From contig NC_064035.1 of NCBI RefSeq assembly GCF_932526225.1, forward strand, positions 17,535,969 to 17,599,968: 64,000 bases of DNA, read 5' to 3'. Position 1 is the first letter of the stretch. The number at the start of each line of letters is the position of its first letter. This DNA comes from Nematostella vectensis. Its lineage: Eukaryota; Cnidaria; Anthozoa; Actiniaria; Edwardsiidae. Positions 1 to 11,675 of the stretch are shown piece by piece. The notes beneath the pieces were generated by a model, which had not been told where the DNA came from, ran no database searches, and saw only the letters and a program-made list of their open reading frames with translations. The position numbers and the translations under genes were made by a program.

Positions 1-3000
1 CATCGTCGATGGTACCTCTCCGCTGACCAAAACTCAGTTCTAGCGGCGCAGTGGACATGTGGCGTGTTGCGTGACTTGTAGCGTTACGACGTAGCGTTTT
101 CGCTTGTTTGTGCAGCACTCTGGATGACGGCCATGTTGGGTGTGGCTTGTTTGTCCACACGTACGAGTAAGGGAAGCCGTACTTATCGACGTAGAACTCG
201 AAGGCGAGGACGAGCAGCGAGAGGACAAGCCCGATGGACGTGATAACATACGCACCTCCCAGGTCCTTGATACTCATGCGGGTAAAAGCCGTAGTCTCGG
301 ACTTTTGGCTACAGGAGCCTGTCAGCCATCGTAGAGCCATCTTGCGGGAAGTGTCGAACTGTTCGTACAGGATCAGCACATCCGAGAACTTTTTAGTGAG
401 GGAAGAGTTCTTGCGGGTCGCGATCCCGAAACCCGAATGAAAGAATGATTTTCCCGCGAGTCTTAGGTTACATTTGCGATTATGGGCCATGGCGTACATC
501 AGCGTTGGCTCATCGCCAATAAACGCGGACAGCTCACTGGAACATAAAACAAATAAAATTAAAACTATGGCAACTATAGTGTCCAGGAAATAAAATATAC
601 AGGACTGCCTGAGACCAACGCATAAGTGAATAGTCATCTTAGGTTATGTTAAAATCAGACTAAAATCAGATTAAAGTTGCAATGTTATCAGCGTCATACC
701 ATAAAAATTCCTTTTCGTGATGTCATTTATCTGAAATAGTCCAGTTTCGAATTCGAATAGGACCGCTAGACAGATTAATTGAGGTCACATTTTACAGTGG
801 ACTGGACTATTGTTCAAAAAGAGAGAATAATTGCAAAAGTAGTAAGGGCACGTTTTTCCTATTTATAAAAGCTTTGATTTCTCTCGCGACGAACACCGCT
901 GACCGTATTTCCGTAGTGACGTTCACAGCAGGAATAGATCTCCCAGAACTCGCTTGAGGATTGACCCTTTTATGGATGCTTTCTTACCCATTGATAACTT
1001 TCTGCACTCCATCGGAAAAACTGTTGACTGCGTGCGGTTTCATTTGTCGCCAGATGCGTGCAAACGTGGGGTCGGTGCTACCCTTGAACACTTTTTCCAT
1101 GCTCGTATCGCGTACTGTCGCCATTTTAAAACCGGGTTGGGGGTTCTGCAGCTAGAACGATAAACAGACCGCTTTCCTTGCCTATACATTTATATGAACA
1201 GAACTTGAAACAGGATCACAACCTTCTTAAATTGCACAAACGCATGGCAACTTTAAGTGCGGTGCACACTGGCGACATTACAACATATCGAAATGCTGAT
1301 GATACATACCTTAGGCTCGTGTTAGCCTGATGATACATACGTTAAGGTCGTATAAGCCTGGTGATTCTTACTTTAGGGTCGTGTAAGCATGTTGATGATA
1401 CATACCTTAGGGTCTTGTAAGTCTGTTGATGATACATACCTTATGGTTGTGTAAGCCTGTTGATGATACGTACCTTAGGGTCGTGTAAGCATGTTGATGA
1501 TACATACCTTAGGGTCGTTTAAGCCTGTTGATGATACATACCTTAGGGTCGTGTAAGCCTGTTGATGATACATACCTTATGGTCGTGTAAGCCTGTTGAT
1601 GATACATACCTTAGGGTCGTGTAAGCCTGTTGATGATACATACCTCAGGGTCGTGTAAGCCTGTTGATAATACATACCTTAGGGTCGTGTAAGCCTGCTG
1701 ATACTACATACCTCAGGGTCGTGTAAGCCTGCTGATGATACATACCTTATGGTTGTGTAAGCCTGCTGGTGATTCATACCTTAGGGTCGTGTACGCCTGC
1801 TGATAATACATACCTTATGGTCGTGTAAGCCTGCTGGTGATACATACCTTAGGGTCGTGTACGCCTGTTGATAATACATACCTTAGGGTCGTGTAAGCCT
1901 GTTGATGATACATACCTTAGGGTCGTGTACGCCTGCTGGTGATACATACCTTAGGGTCGTGTAAGCCTGCTGGTGATTCATACCTTAGGGTCGTGTACGC
2001 CTGCTGATAATACATACCTTATGGTCGTGTACGCCTGTTGGTGATACATACCTTAGGGTCGTGTACGCCTGCTGGTGATACATACCTTAGGGTCGTGTAA
2101 GCCTGCTAATGATACATACCTTATGGTCGTGTACGCCTGTTGATGATACATACCTTATGGTCGTGTAAGCCTGCTGGTGATACATACCTTAGGGTCGTGT
2201 AAGCCTGTTGATGATACATACCTTAGGGTCGTGTAAGCCTGCTGGTGATACGTACCTTAGGGTCGTGTAAGCCTGTTGATGATACATACCTTAGGGTCGT
2301 GTACGCCTGCTGGTGATACATACCTTAGGGTCGTGTAAGTGAGCTGATGATACATACCTTATGGTCGTGTAAGCCTGCTGATGATACATACCTTAAGGTC
2401 GTGTAAGCCTGCTGGTGATACGTACCTTAGGGTCGTGTAAGCCTGTTGATGATACATACCTTAAGGTCGTGTACGCCTGCTGGTGATACATACCCTAAGG
2501 TCGTGTAAGCTTGTTGATGATACATACCTTAGGGTCGTGTAAGCCTGCTGGTGATACGTACCTTAGGGTCGTGTAAGCCTGTTGATGATACATACCTTAG
2601 GGTCGTGTACGCCTGCTGATAATACATACCTTATGGTCGTGTAAGCCTGCTGATGATACATACCTTAAGGTCGTGTAAGCCTGCTGGTGATACGTACCTT
2701 AGGGTCGTGTAAGCCTGTTGATGATACATACCTTAAGGTCGTGTAAGCCTGCTGGTGATACGTACCTTAGGGTCGTGTAAGCCTGTTGATGATACATACC
2801 TTATGGTCGTGTAAGCCTGCTGGTGATACATACCTTATGGTCGTGTAAGCCTGTTGGTGATACATACCTTAGGGTCGTGTAAGCCTGCTGATGATACATA
2901 CCTTAAGGTCGTGTAAGCCTGTTGATGATACATACCTTAGGGTCGTGTAACCCTGCTGGTGATACATACCTTTTGGTCGTGTAAGCTTGTTGATGATACA

Positions 3001-6000
3001 TACCTTAAGGTCGTGTAAGCCTGTTGATAATACATACCTTAGGGTCGTGTAAGCCTGTTGATGATACATACCTTTTGGTCGTGTAACCCTGCTGGTGATA
3101 CATACCTTTTGGTCGTGTAAGCTTGTTGATGATACATACCTTAGGGTCGTGTAAGCCTGTTGATAATACATACCTTAGGGTCGTGTAAGCCTGTTGATGA
3201 TACATACCTTATGGTCGTTAAGCCTGTTGATGATACATACCTTATGGCCTTGTAAGCCTGCTGGTGATACATACCTTAGGGTCGTGTAAGCCTGCTGATG
3301 ATACATACCCTTGGGTCGCGTAAGCCTGCTGATGATACGGGCGATACCTCTGCCTCTGTTACCAGCACTGCAGCCAAGCTTGCCGTGTAAGTATTAGTCA
3401 AGGTTAGCATTCCAAACGCGAAAAAAAGTGTAACCGTGCGGCTACTGGTACTCATGGGCCTCGCCTCCACCTCGTCTATATGGAATATGGTACCCCACGT
3501 GAACCACAGGCTCGCAATCATATGGAACTTTTTCCTCTCCTTGTAGCTGGAGCCTCGCCGGTAATGGCCGTAAGGACTCCGCTTGTCTATGATCCACAGG
3601 ATGACGAACACAATATTGACAGCTGCCACGGCAACGATCCACAGCTCTGTCGAGAAGGGCTCTAAGAAACGGACCAGCCAGCCTAGAATAGAATCTGATC
3701 GTAACCTAGAACCTTCTTATAATAGCGTAGTCGATTTGTGGTGCTGTCCTGTATATGATTATTGAACAACTAATGATAATCTTCTATTCATTGCTGTTGA
3801 AAAATTGTTTAAATATTGTATGAAGATGCCGTTTCCGAAGTTATGATATACCTATATCTATATATGAGTACTTTTAATACTTGCATATAAGGAGCATTTC
3901 TATATATCAATTCCCTTACCTGATCGATTCTTGTACACAGCCACCAGTATAGCCATTCCTACGTGCAAGAAGGGATGAGTAAAGTCCACCACTCGACTTC
4001 GGGCATCGGTGATCGTAAGGTCTGCTATCGCCACGTCCGCCTCTCCCCGCAGCAGCTCACCTATCAAGCCATTCCATTGGCCTGTTCCCGGTTCCTGGCC
4101 ACCGTAGAGTCCATCCTTAACTACATGGAGCTCCGCCTTGAAGCCAACATCGTTTTCGAGCATGCGCAGTAGATCGATGGCATAACCTTTGCAACATCTG
4201 GTTGGAAATAGTAATTTTGTCATGTTTGGGAAATCATATGGCCAGTGAGCTCAGGCATCGCAATAAATATCCCCTTAAAGGGAGGAAGGTCATGTGTGGC
4301 TATTATTTTTCTGGTTTGCGACAGGTAGGGTGTGGTCTTTTCCCACCAGGACCCCTTCAATAAACCAGAACAATGAACCAATATTTAAGACACACGATGC
4401 TGATGACACGTTGGCTACGAAAAGATGTCAATTTATGTTTAAGCAAGTGTAGTTGTTGTCCATGCTTATGGTAGCTGTCGCTGTAGAAAATGATGTTCAG
4501 GCAAGGGGTAGTAATGATGATGTCAAAACAGTAAATCCTCATTGTAAGTGTGTTAAGTGCATGGGTACGTGTGATATTGATGTTGATGGTGAGAATGAAA
4601 TTAGCTGTGATAGTGATGGTGCTGGTGATGATGATTATGATGGTGGTAGGCGGTCAGTGTATTGATGGTTTCGATTATGTTGGAGATTCTGATGATGTTA
4701 TGATGATGATGACAGAGGAGGAAGTGGTGATGATGGTGGTGGTGATTATGATAATGTGTAGGGGTAGGGCAATGATGATATTGGTGGTGTGGGTGATGTT
4801 GAGATGATGATGATGTTGATGATGATGATGTTTTTTACGATATTAATATAAATACACTCACATACTATAATCAGCGATTAGCGGGTTTTCTTTTCATGAT
4901 TTTCTCATATTTCCGAAGAATGGATAAATTGATTGAAAATTTACGGCTAAAAGTTGCTTTGTTTACATTTGCTTTTGCTTGGAATATTTACAGACTTGTT
5001 AAATCAAGACAGGTTCTCAGAAAGTATCGAACAGCCTGCAGCTGTTTTACAAAAATGATAAATATGGCATGGAATATCGGTGGTTTTACCAACTTCTCAG
5101 GCTCGATAACTATCGGCAAATAGTCACCATGACGCTTTAGTTATTTCGCCTTTCTTCGTGCCCGCTAGGCACTACGGACTCATAAATGCATTGCGAGCCT
5201 CGGTTTTAGGCGTTCGTTTACCGTTCGCAAATACCAGCAAGTTCATGAAAAATTCACGATTTGCATTTTTTGTTCGAGATCACATGATGATGGTGTGTAG
5301 GGGGTAGAGCAGTTGACTGGCGATGATGATGATTGTATTATAATGTTAGTGAGGGTGATGTTGTTGTTGATGATGATGATGATGATGATGATGATGACGA
5401 TGATTGTAATGAAGAAAGTGATTATTATGGATGTAATGGCAATGATAATAATGCTTATGAACACTTTTTGTTACCTGACAGTGACTGTCTGATTATTTTC
5501 CGGCTGATAAACTTTGCATGGAAAACCGATGGCACACACTTTATTTTGATCATCTCTTTGATCCTCGTCTTCTAACGTGCTATAGTACGCAAAAGGTTCG
5601 GTGATGGCTGTAGCAATGCGGAGTACCTGTTAAAGGCACATAGACTATGTCACCACAAGTCTCTAAAGGATTCACATGTTGACTGACTTTTACTTTTCAG
5701 TATTATATAGACCCACTGCCCCACGCAGTTTACAAGCACTGTCACTAAACTAGATGGTACTACGGGCCAGTTTTTTTTTTTACATCTCTCAATACAGGTA
5801 AAGGATGTTCGATGGAAGACGCAACCTCGGACTTCAGCCGCCTCTTCCCTTTCCACCCGTACACTTAAAATGACATAGGTATCTTCAGTAAAACTAGAAC
5901 AGGTGCGTAAGGTAATGCCGCACAACGCTGTTTGCATAACCGAGTTTCCCCCACTTTTATGTCTTTGTACCTCGTTATCAGGTCTACCTATCTAGGGGAA

Positions 6001-8670
6001 GGATTGGATATTTCTTTTCTATGTTAGGCTGTTATTCGCTTTTGCTGTCATGTTATTTACCTTGGAATGTAGAATATTGGGCGGTGGGCTTGTCCGTCTT
6101 CCAGGCCATGCTATCGGACTGCGGTTACAGCTGATTTTTCCCTCGCTCCAATACCCAATCTTATTCCATGCTGGTCTACCCGTTGTAGATGTCTGTAGGT
6201 TCATAATGTCGTACTCAGTTCCCACTCGGTTTCCCTTCAAGTCAAATCTTATTCGACCTGTCTCACCCTCGTTGATTTTAACACCGAGAATATTCCTGAA
6301 ACAAGTGATAATATTCCATTGGCGTTACACACAAAGCAATGAGGATTGGGTATAAAGCTTGTGATGTCAGTTACGACATGTCAAGAATAATTGTTTGAAC
6401 AAAATCTAAATTGCGTTACCACACAAAACGAATGCGAAAAGGGAACATTCCTGTAACAAATAAAACAGTGACGTTACAAACATTGAAAAAGGTTGAGGTG
6501 GGAGCTGTGCAAGGCCAGAGTCCGGGTGTGCTTGGTTAGGAGGTCACCAAAGTTCTCATCAGATTTGAGTTAAGAGGACAATCGACGATGAGTTGAGAGG
6601 ACAATCATACCTCATGACCTGATGAGATGATGACCTGATGTTACCATAGCAACCGTATGACGGTTTGAGTGACAGCCCATTGTTAATTGTGTGCGCATAG
6701 ACCATCACTGAGTCATATACGAGTCGTCCCATCTGGGGTCCAGGCTCCTGATCTTCGCATGGGGACCGTAGTTGAAGACCGAGTAAGCCTGGGGGCAAGC
6801 CCAATACCCCTGATTTACCCCACATCACGTGGTCGGTACCAATCCACACTCGGTCGATGTTATAAACTCCCAAGGAAACCGCTGCCTGCAAGATGAGCTT
6901 AGCTTCTTCGGCGAAGCAGTGCAATACTATGACCACGGTCTCTGATCGCTTGATCTCACCAAGTTTATTCAGAAGGTCTGTGTTGTTATCTGGGTCCACG
7001 CGCGCTAGGCTAACCGTCTGTAGTTGCTTTGGCATGGTTAGCTTGCGCAGCAGTGTCTCCGCCCCGGCTAAGTGCTGTCTAGTGGTGATGATGGTGAAAT
7101 GCGTCCACTTGAAGAAGCCGAGAAGTCCACGGAGAGCGTCGCTTTGCTCTGACACCTCTGGTACCATACTGAGCACTGTGTGATATTCGGACTCCTGAGG
7201 GAAAAAAAATACATGTCACGAACATCGGGGCATCGGGAAGTCAACTTTTCCGTAGCAGACCTCGAAATATTGGGGGGGGGGGGGGGGGGGGGGCAGCACA
7301 ATACAGAAACATTAAGAAAATATTTGGGGGCCCGGCCACGCTCCTACTCCTCATTTCCTTATAATTTTTGAAAATATTTGGGGGGGGGGGGGGGGGGGGG
7401 CACGTGCCCCCCAGTGCCTCACCCCCTGCTACGGCCCTGCTAAGCCGATGATTGGAACCCGATTGCGCAAAAGTTCGCACGCGAACATAAATGCCGGTTT
7501 TCGCGCAAACAAAGCGAAAATAAATTGCCCCGCAGCTTATAAGAAGATCAGTTTAAATGACAAATTATTCATTATAATTATTAACATTTGACTCAGAAGA
7601 ATATACAAAATTTTCTAAGGAAATAATCATTTTGTAAATATTTCCATAATATTATAAATAAGTAATCTTCTGCTTTCTTATCCGTAAACTTGCTGTTGAC
7701 AGCCAATTAGTCCGTGGCACGACAAGTGATAAGCTGCTGTATCTTTTCGTTAATTGTCTAATCACAGCAAGACCTTGTTTTCTGAACCACACTCAAATAT
7801 AAAACATGCCCGCCGATATCAAGTAACCTTTACTTTTTTGTATATCATTAAGAAAAAGCTGATAAAGCTTGTCAAAAATTTAAAAAAAATGAGAGACATG
7901 TTGAGGAAATATGTTGATAAAAAGAAGACATATTTCAACGAAAAAAAGAAGAGACATAAACGACGGTCTATATATCACTAGTTCTGTTGGTTTTAGCATA
8001 GTATGTATGTTTAAAAAGGAGCACTTTTGAGGCGATTTAAAAGTATTTTCATAGCACAAACCCAATCGACTGGCAGACATAGGAAATTGTACCAAAGATT
8101 TAGCGCCTATTAATTGTTTTTCGTGCTTTCTAGCACAACCTTGTTAATTATTACCACAGCACGATGAGATAATTGTTTAGTCATCAGTATTCAATACATT
8201 ACTTTTTTTTTTACAATCATAATTTTTATAATATCCTTTTTGACCCTGAAAAATTATTGTTTTAATATTTAACTTACCAGAGTGGCGGGGAACGAGCGTG
8301 TATTTTGTACTAGTGAAACTGGTATCCCAAGTCTTGAAGAAATCCAGGGCAAAAAGCTAAACTTATCACTCATTTTTGTAATCAAAATAGCACTGATATT
8401 CTGTGAAAGAACTTCCTCACAAAAGTCCACAAGCGAGGATTTTGGATCAGAATTCCAGTTGTCCCATTTGAATAGTTTTATTTGTGTGATGTTTACCAGT
8501 CTTGACATTTTGAGTTCATTAATGGCGGACTCGATGGCTGCTGATTCTCGTTTGGCTGAGACGATAGCGATGGTAGTTTTCTGTTTGCCCGGGTTGTCAT
8601 TGAGAGTCAGTGAAGTACTTTTGTTGAACTCTATTCTCAATAAGAGAATTAACGTTACAATGTATCTCAT
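1..8670 (-). CDS. NMDA-type ionotropic glutamate receptor subunit (3' end outside window)
   Basis: Ligand-gated cation channel of the plasma membrane. Exons read on the minus strand: 8670-8278 (signal peptide and start of the amino-terminal domain), 7194-6611 (rest of that domain), 6295-6061, an unresolved S1 exon near 5940-5700, 4197-3920 (S1), 3661-3348 (M1, pore, M3), 1145-988 (S2) and 536-1 (end of S2, M4, start of the tail). All junctions except those around the S1 exon have GT/AG ends and matching phases. Visible hallmarks are CCKGYAIDLL in S1, TITDARSR with the agonist-binding Arg, TYTASLAAV at the M3 gate, VRDTSMEK and GELSAFIGDEP in S2 with the agonist Asp, then a hydrophobic M4. The start is the first ATG, at 8670, before a hydrophobic leader. 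The double Cys of S1 favours the GluN group over AMPA or kainate types; the exact subtype is unknown. The intron 1146-3347 is almost all minisatellite. Confidence 0.88.
1290..3347 (-). repeat. 34-bp minisatellite filling a glutamate-receptor intron
   Basis: About 60 head-to-tail copies of a 34-bp unit. In the sense of the gene the unit contains CCCTAAGGTATGTATCATCA followed by ACAGGCTTACACGA. The array starts at the exon's real donor at 3348/3347, where the intron begins GTATCGCCCGTATCATCAGC, a diverged unit, and covers about 93% of the 2.2-kb intron. Each copy rebuilds a strong 5' splice site, AAG|GTATGT. Because 34 times 3 is 102, all frames look partly open; these reading frames are artefacts. 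Confidence 0.95.
4555..4835. repeat. GAT-rich microsatellite region
   Basis: Imperfect GATGATG/GATGGTG repeats within a glutamate-receptor intron. Reading frames here are low complexity only. Confidence 0.8.
5315..5410. repeat. GAT microsatellite
   Basis: A run of GAT triplets in the receptor intron between the two S1 exons. Confidence 0.8.
5700..5940 (-). other. Probable S1-start exon of the glutamate receptor, boundaries unresolved
   Basis: The gene needs an exon here carrying the first beta strand of the ligand-binding domain. One minus frame stays open and contains TLRTCSSFTEDTYVIL followed by Cys-rich sequence, which looks like the start of S1 in GluN proteins. No acceptor in phase with the previous exon, and no donor in phase with the next, was found. 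A small extra exon, an error in the 11-bp A run near 5770, or a wrong frame are all possible. Confidence 0.35.
7246..7441. mobile_element. Poly-G-bearing MITE remnant
   Basis: Two long G runs (near 7273 and 7381) sit inside a short segment whose right end reads CCCTGCTACGGCCCTG. This matches, in inverse, the end CAGGCCCGTAGCCAGG of the better-preserved copy at 36183. The left end is degraded. It lies in the intron after the first receptor exon, next to the acceptor at 7195. Confidence 0.5.
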
Positions 8671-9592
8671 GATCACTTTATCTGTCCCTTTCTAAAAAAG
8701 ATTATCATTCATTGCGACATGACAATCCTAAGACCTTTTCACTTTTACATCGTTCCAAAAACTATCCAAACTACTGGCGGTGTTTTCTCCGTTATGAATG
8801 CCATCAATGGCACTTAACATGTTAACTACTTCTCTCCAGGAATTTCGTATTCAACTTGTGATTCGTTCTGTTTTTTCAATTGAATTCCGCTCTGTCCTTT
8901 TGTCTCTCACATGATGCACGAGTATTTTAGGAGTATTTCAGTCCACAACCTTTCATCTCCACGCTCGTATAGCAAGTGTAATTGTCTTGTTGTTCAGCGA
9001 TCAGTAATTTGTAGGAAGTAAAGGGAGAAAGCCAGGTGCAAAGACACCGGAAGGAAAACAATAACTAATTTCCACCAACTAACGACAACGAATAGCTGCC
9101 CCGAATGTCAGATGAAATTTCCCAAGTGATGAAATTTTGCAGAATTGCATAAAAGGCATTAACATCACTGTTCACTATTTGTTATACAAAACCTAATCTA
9201 AGGGAAACATAATAAAAAGGTAGGCTCTGATGAATTTTCAATTTGATGATAATTCATTGCATTTGCGATTATGGTGATGTTTTGTTTATCTGTTTACTGG
9301 TATTGAAAACAGCAACCGGACTGAAAAGGTCATCAAATACAAAAGAAAATAAATAAATAAACGAAAAAAAACCAAACGGCTCGTTTCGGTATGGTGCTAT
9401 TTTATTCAACCTTTTCGAAAAATAATGTTTGGTCCTAATTAAAATGAGGGTAAAAGTTTCCTTTACGTAATTTAAGATATTTAAACGGTTTTGTGATACT
9501 TAATTTCAGCCTAAAAGGAAATTCCCCACCGAAATAAATATAGTCGGTGCTTTTGAGCCATAATAATAGATTACAATTCAAGCTTCAGAAAA

Positions 9593-9718
9593 TGGCTAAG
9601 CTCAAACGTAATGTCCATGAGCCGTATTCAATGCAAATGCATGGAAATGAAGATAAAACAATCGACTTGATTCATTCGCATTGAATACGGCTCATGAATG
9701 ACGTTTGAACTTAGCCTA
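9593..9718. repeat. Foldback / MITE-like inverted repeat
   Basis: Arms of about 47 bp, at 9593-9639 and 9671-9718, are near-perfect reverse complements. Each carries GAGCCGTATTCAATGC or its complement. The loop is about 30 bp. Confidence 0.85.
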
Positions 9719-9756
9719 AGGGCTGAAATCTCAACAGAAAGTGGTGGATGATTATT

Positions 9757-9940
9757 ACAAATTCGAGAATAGGATGAAGGGAAGGGAATCGTTTAAAAAC
9801 ACCTGAAGCAGAAAGTACAGATAGACAGAAGTGATGAGAATAAAAACTACAAATTCGAGAATAGGAGGAAGGGAAGGGGTTCGTTTAAAAACACCTGAAG
9901 CAGAAAGTACAGATAGACAAAAGTGATGAGAATAAAAACT
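9757..9940. repeat. 92-bp tandem duplication
   Basis: Two adjacent copies differing at only a few positions; both start ACAAATTCGAGAATAGGA. Confidence 0.9.
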
Positions 9941-10313
9941 TGGCCCTCAATGCTGGAATGAGCAGGCACATAGCGCGTACACAGGGTGCTCGCGCACCCT
10001 CCCTCCTCCCAAAAAGTGGGACATTTTCTTATTAAGGAATCTTCAAATACCATACTTTTCCAATATGATACCTATGACTGCGCACCCCCCCCCCCCCCCT
10101 TCAGCAAATAATGTCCATTTGAAGGCGAGAATGAGTAGATGATTTTAGCTGGTGAGCCCGCAAACCCTATTTTATACAAGCTATTTTTATACAATCTCTT
10201 ATAAACTCATAAGCACTCATACGCTCGAAAGGCAGACAACTGTAGAATGATTGTGCGCGCTTGCCAATCAGCAGTTGCGGGGGTGAAAACATGAGGCAGG
10301 GGTCTCCCCAGCC

Positions 10314-10332
10314 ACCCCCCCCCCCTCCCCCC

Positions 10333-10363
<31 letters not shown>

Positions 10364-10382
10364 ACACCGAAAAAAAAAAAAA
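10314..10382. repeat. Poly-C / CA / poly-A compound tract
   Basis: A long C run, then about 10 CA dinucleotides, then an A run. A similar C-CA-CT tract occurs at 22681-22745, inside BBOF1 just before exon 3. Confidence 0.9.
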
Positions 10383-11351
10383 GTGCAGTGATCTCTATCA
10401 GTAATCAAATACACAATGAGGATATTTGAAATATCTGGGGAATTTTGCGCTACCACGCCAAAATCGAAGTTTCTAGTCCTTGGACTGTTGAGACAATGAA
10501 ATTATGAAATCGAAACTCAAAGTTTTGTGTGTGGGGTAGGGGGGGGGGGGCGAGAGGTAAAGATAGAAAGGATGTGACGCTCAAAATTTTTCTTCAATTG
10601 TTTTTTATTTCTTTTATTAAACTTTATTACATTAAGGACTTTATCTCGTGTTGTAAAAAGAAACTTTGCGATGCAGCAAATGAGAAATAGCCAGTTGTTT
10701 TGAAAACCATAAATGATATTCATATTATCGATTTTATCTTAATAACATATGTTGCCCTTTTTATTGCAATGAACGATTATTAAAGAAGACCAGAATGTAG
10801 CGTTGGACGTTTTCGTAAACCCGTGGAATACACTTTAGCTTATTTAACACTATTACAGTCTGATGTCTTTGCTCTCTTTTGCGCTGCCTTAATTTAAACA
10901 CTCTTGACTTTTATACCTTGTTGCACGGGTTTAGGAAAACCACCATATTGTGGCACACAGTGATACAGTAACACTACAGTAATTATTATACGGTCAGCCG
11001 AGGTGAGTGCTGATTTCTATATTAATGCAGTGCCCAATATGGATCAAGGGCCACAATAAAAAGAAAAAAGTATTTGCTAGCGCGGTTAATTTGCTTGTGG
11101 GACCAGACTAGATAAAGCCATTACCCTAATAATGGAAGCCCTTTTAAAGGACACTTTTGGACTACGCTTAAATACGGAGAGTCTTTAAAGCGGCTCAAAA
11201 TTTACAGAATATTAAGGGCGTAAAGAGCTTTTTTCATTGAGACTTGAGACTTTCATTGATTGAGTCTTTCTCCAGCTTGCTGTATTCTTCCTAGATTCCT
11301 AGTCTTTCACGAACAGCTTGCAGGAAGTCTTGTTAGCTATACCACACACAT

Positions 11352-11528
11352 GATTCAAATAAGGTTGCACTTGGAGAATCCATGTGTTGTAATCCGCAGT
11401 GCGTCATGGGCAGCAAATAAATAAGCGTAAACAAGGGACTTCCACATACCAGGATTCATCCACTTAGACGATACCTATGAAGCACTTCGGGCATGGATTT
11501 TCGAGTGAAACCTTTTATTTGAAATAGG
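11352..11528. mobile_element. Short TIR element (MITE), same family as 59208-59765
   Basis: The left end reads ATTCAAATAAGGTTGCACTTGG and carries GAATCCATGTGT. The right end is its inverse, ending TATTTGAAATAGG. The same termini and the CATGGGTAGC-like internal motif recur at 59208-59765. Confidence 0.7.
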
Positions 11529-11675
11529 TGTACGTGGAAAAGCTTGTACGGAGCGTTTTGCTTTCAAAGCAAACCATTTTTTTGGTCTGGAGCTCGTAGC
11601 GTCATCGAAAGATTCTGGTTTTCACCCTACAGACGTACTGACAAATAAATTATCATTATACTAGAATTTTCTATA

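Larger units (their letters stand above)
8671..11675. other. Intergenic region between the glutamate receptor and UBA5
   Basis: No supported gene. It holds a foldback (9593-9718), a 92-bp tandem duplication (9757-9940), poly-C/CA and poly-G tracts (10083, 10314, 10531) and a short TIR element (11352-11528). Both neighbours are transcribed leftward, so the receptor promoter should lie in the part just right of 8670. No confident core promoter motif is visible. Confidence 0.6.

Noticed and set aside
2869..3205. Minus-strand frames with YHQQAYTTLRYV repeats
   Set aside because: 34-bp minisatellite in the receptor intron read in three frames.
1290..3347. CRISPR array (regular short repeats)
   Set aside because: Units are contiguous with no unique spacers, in a eukaryotic intron.
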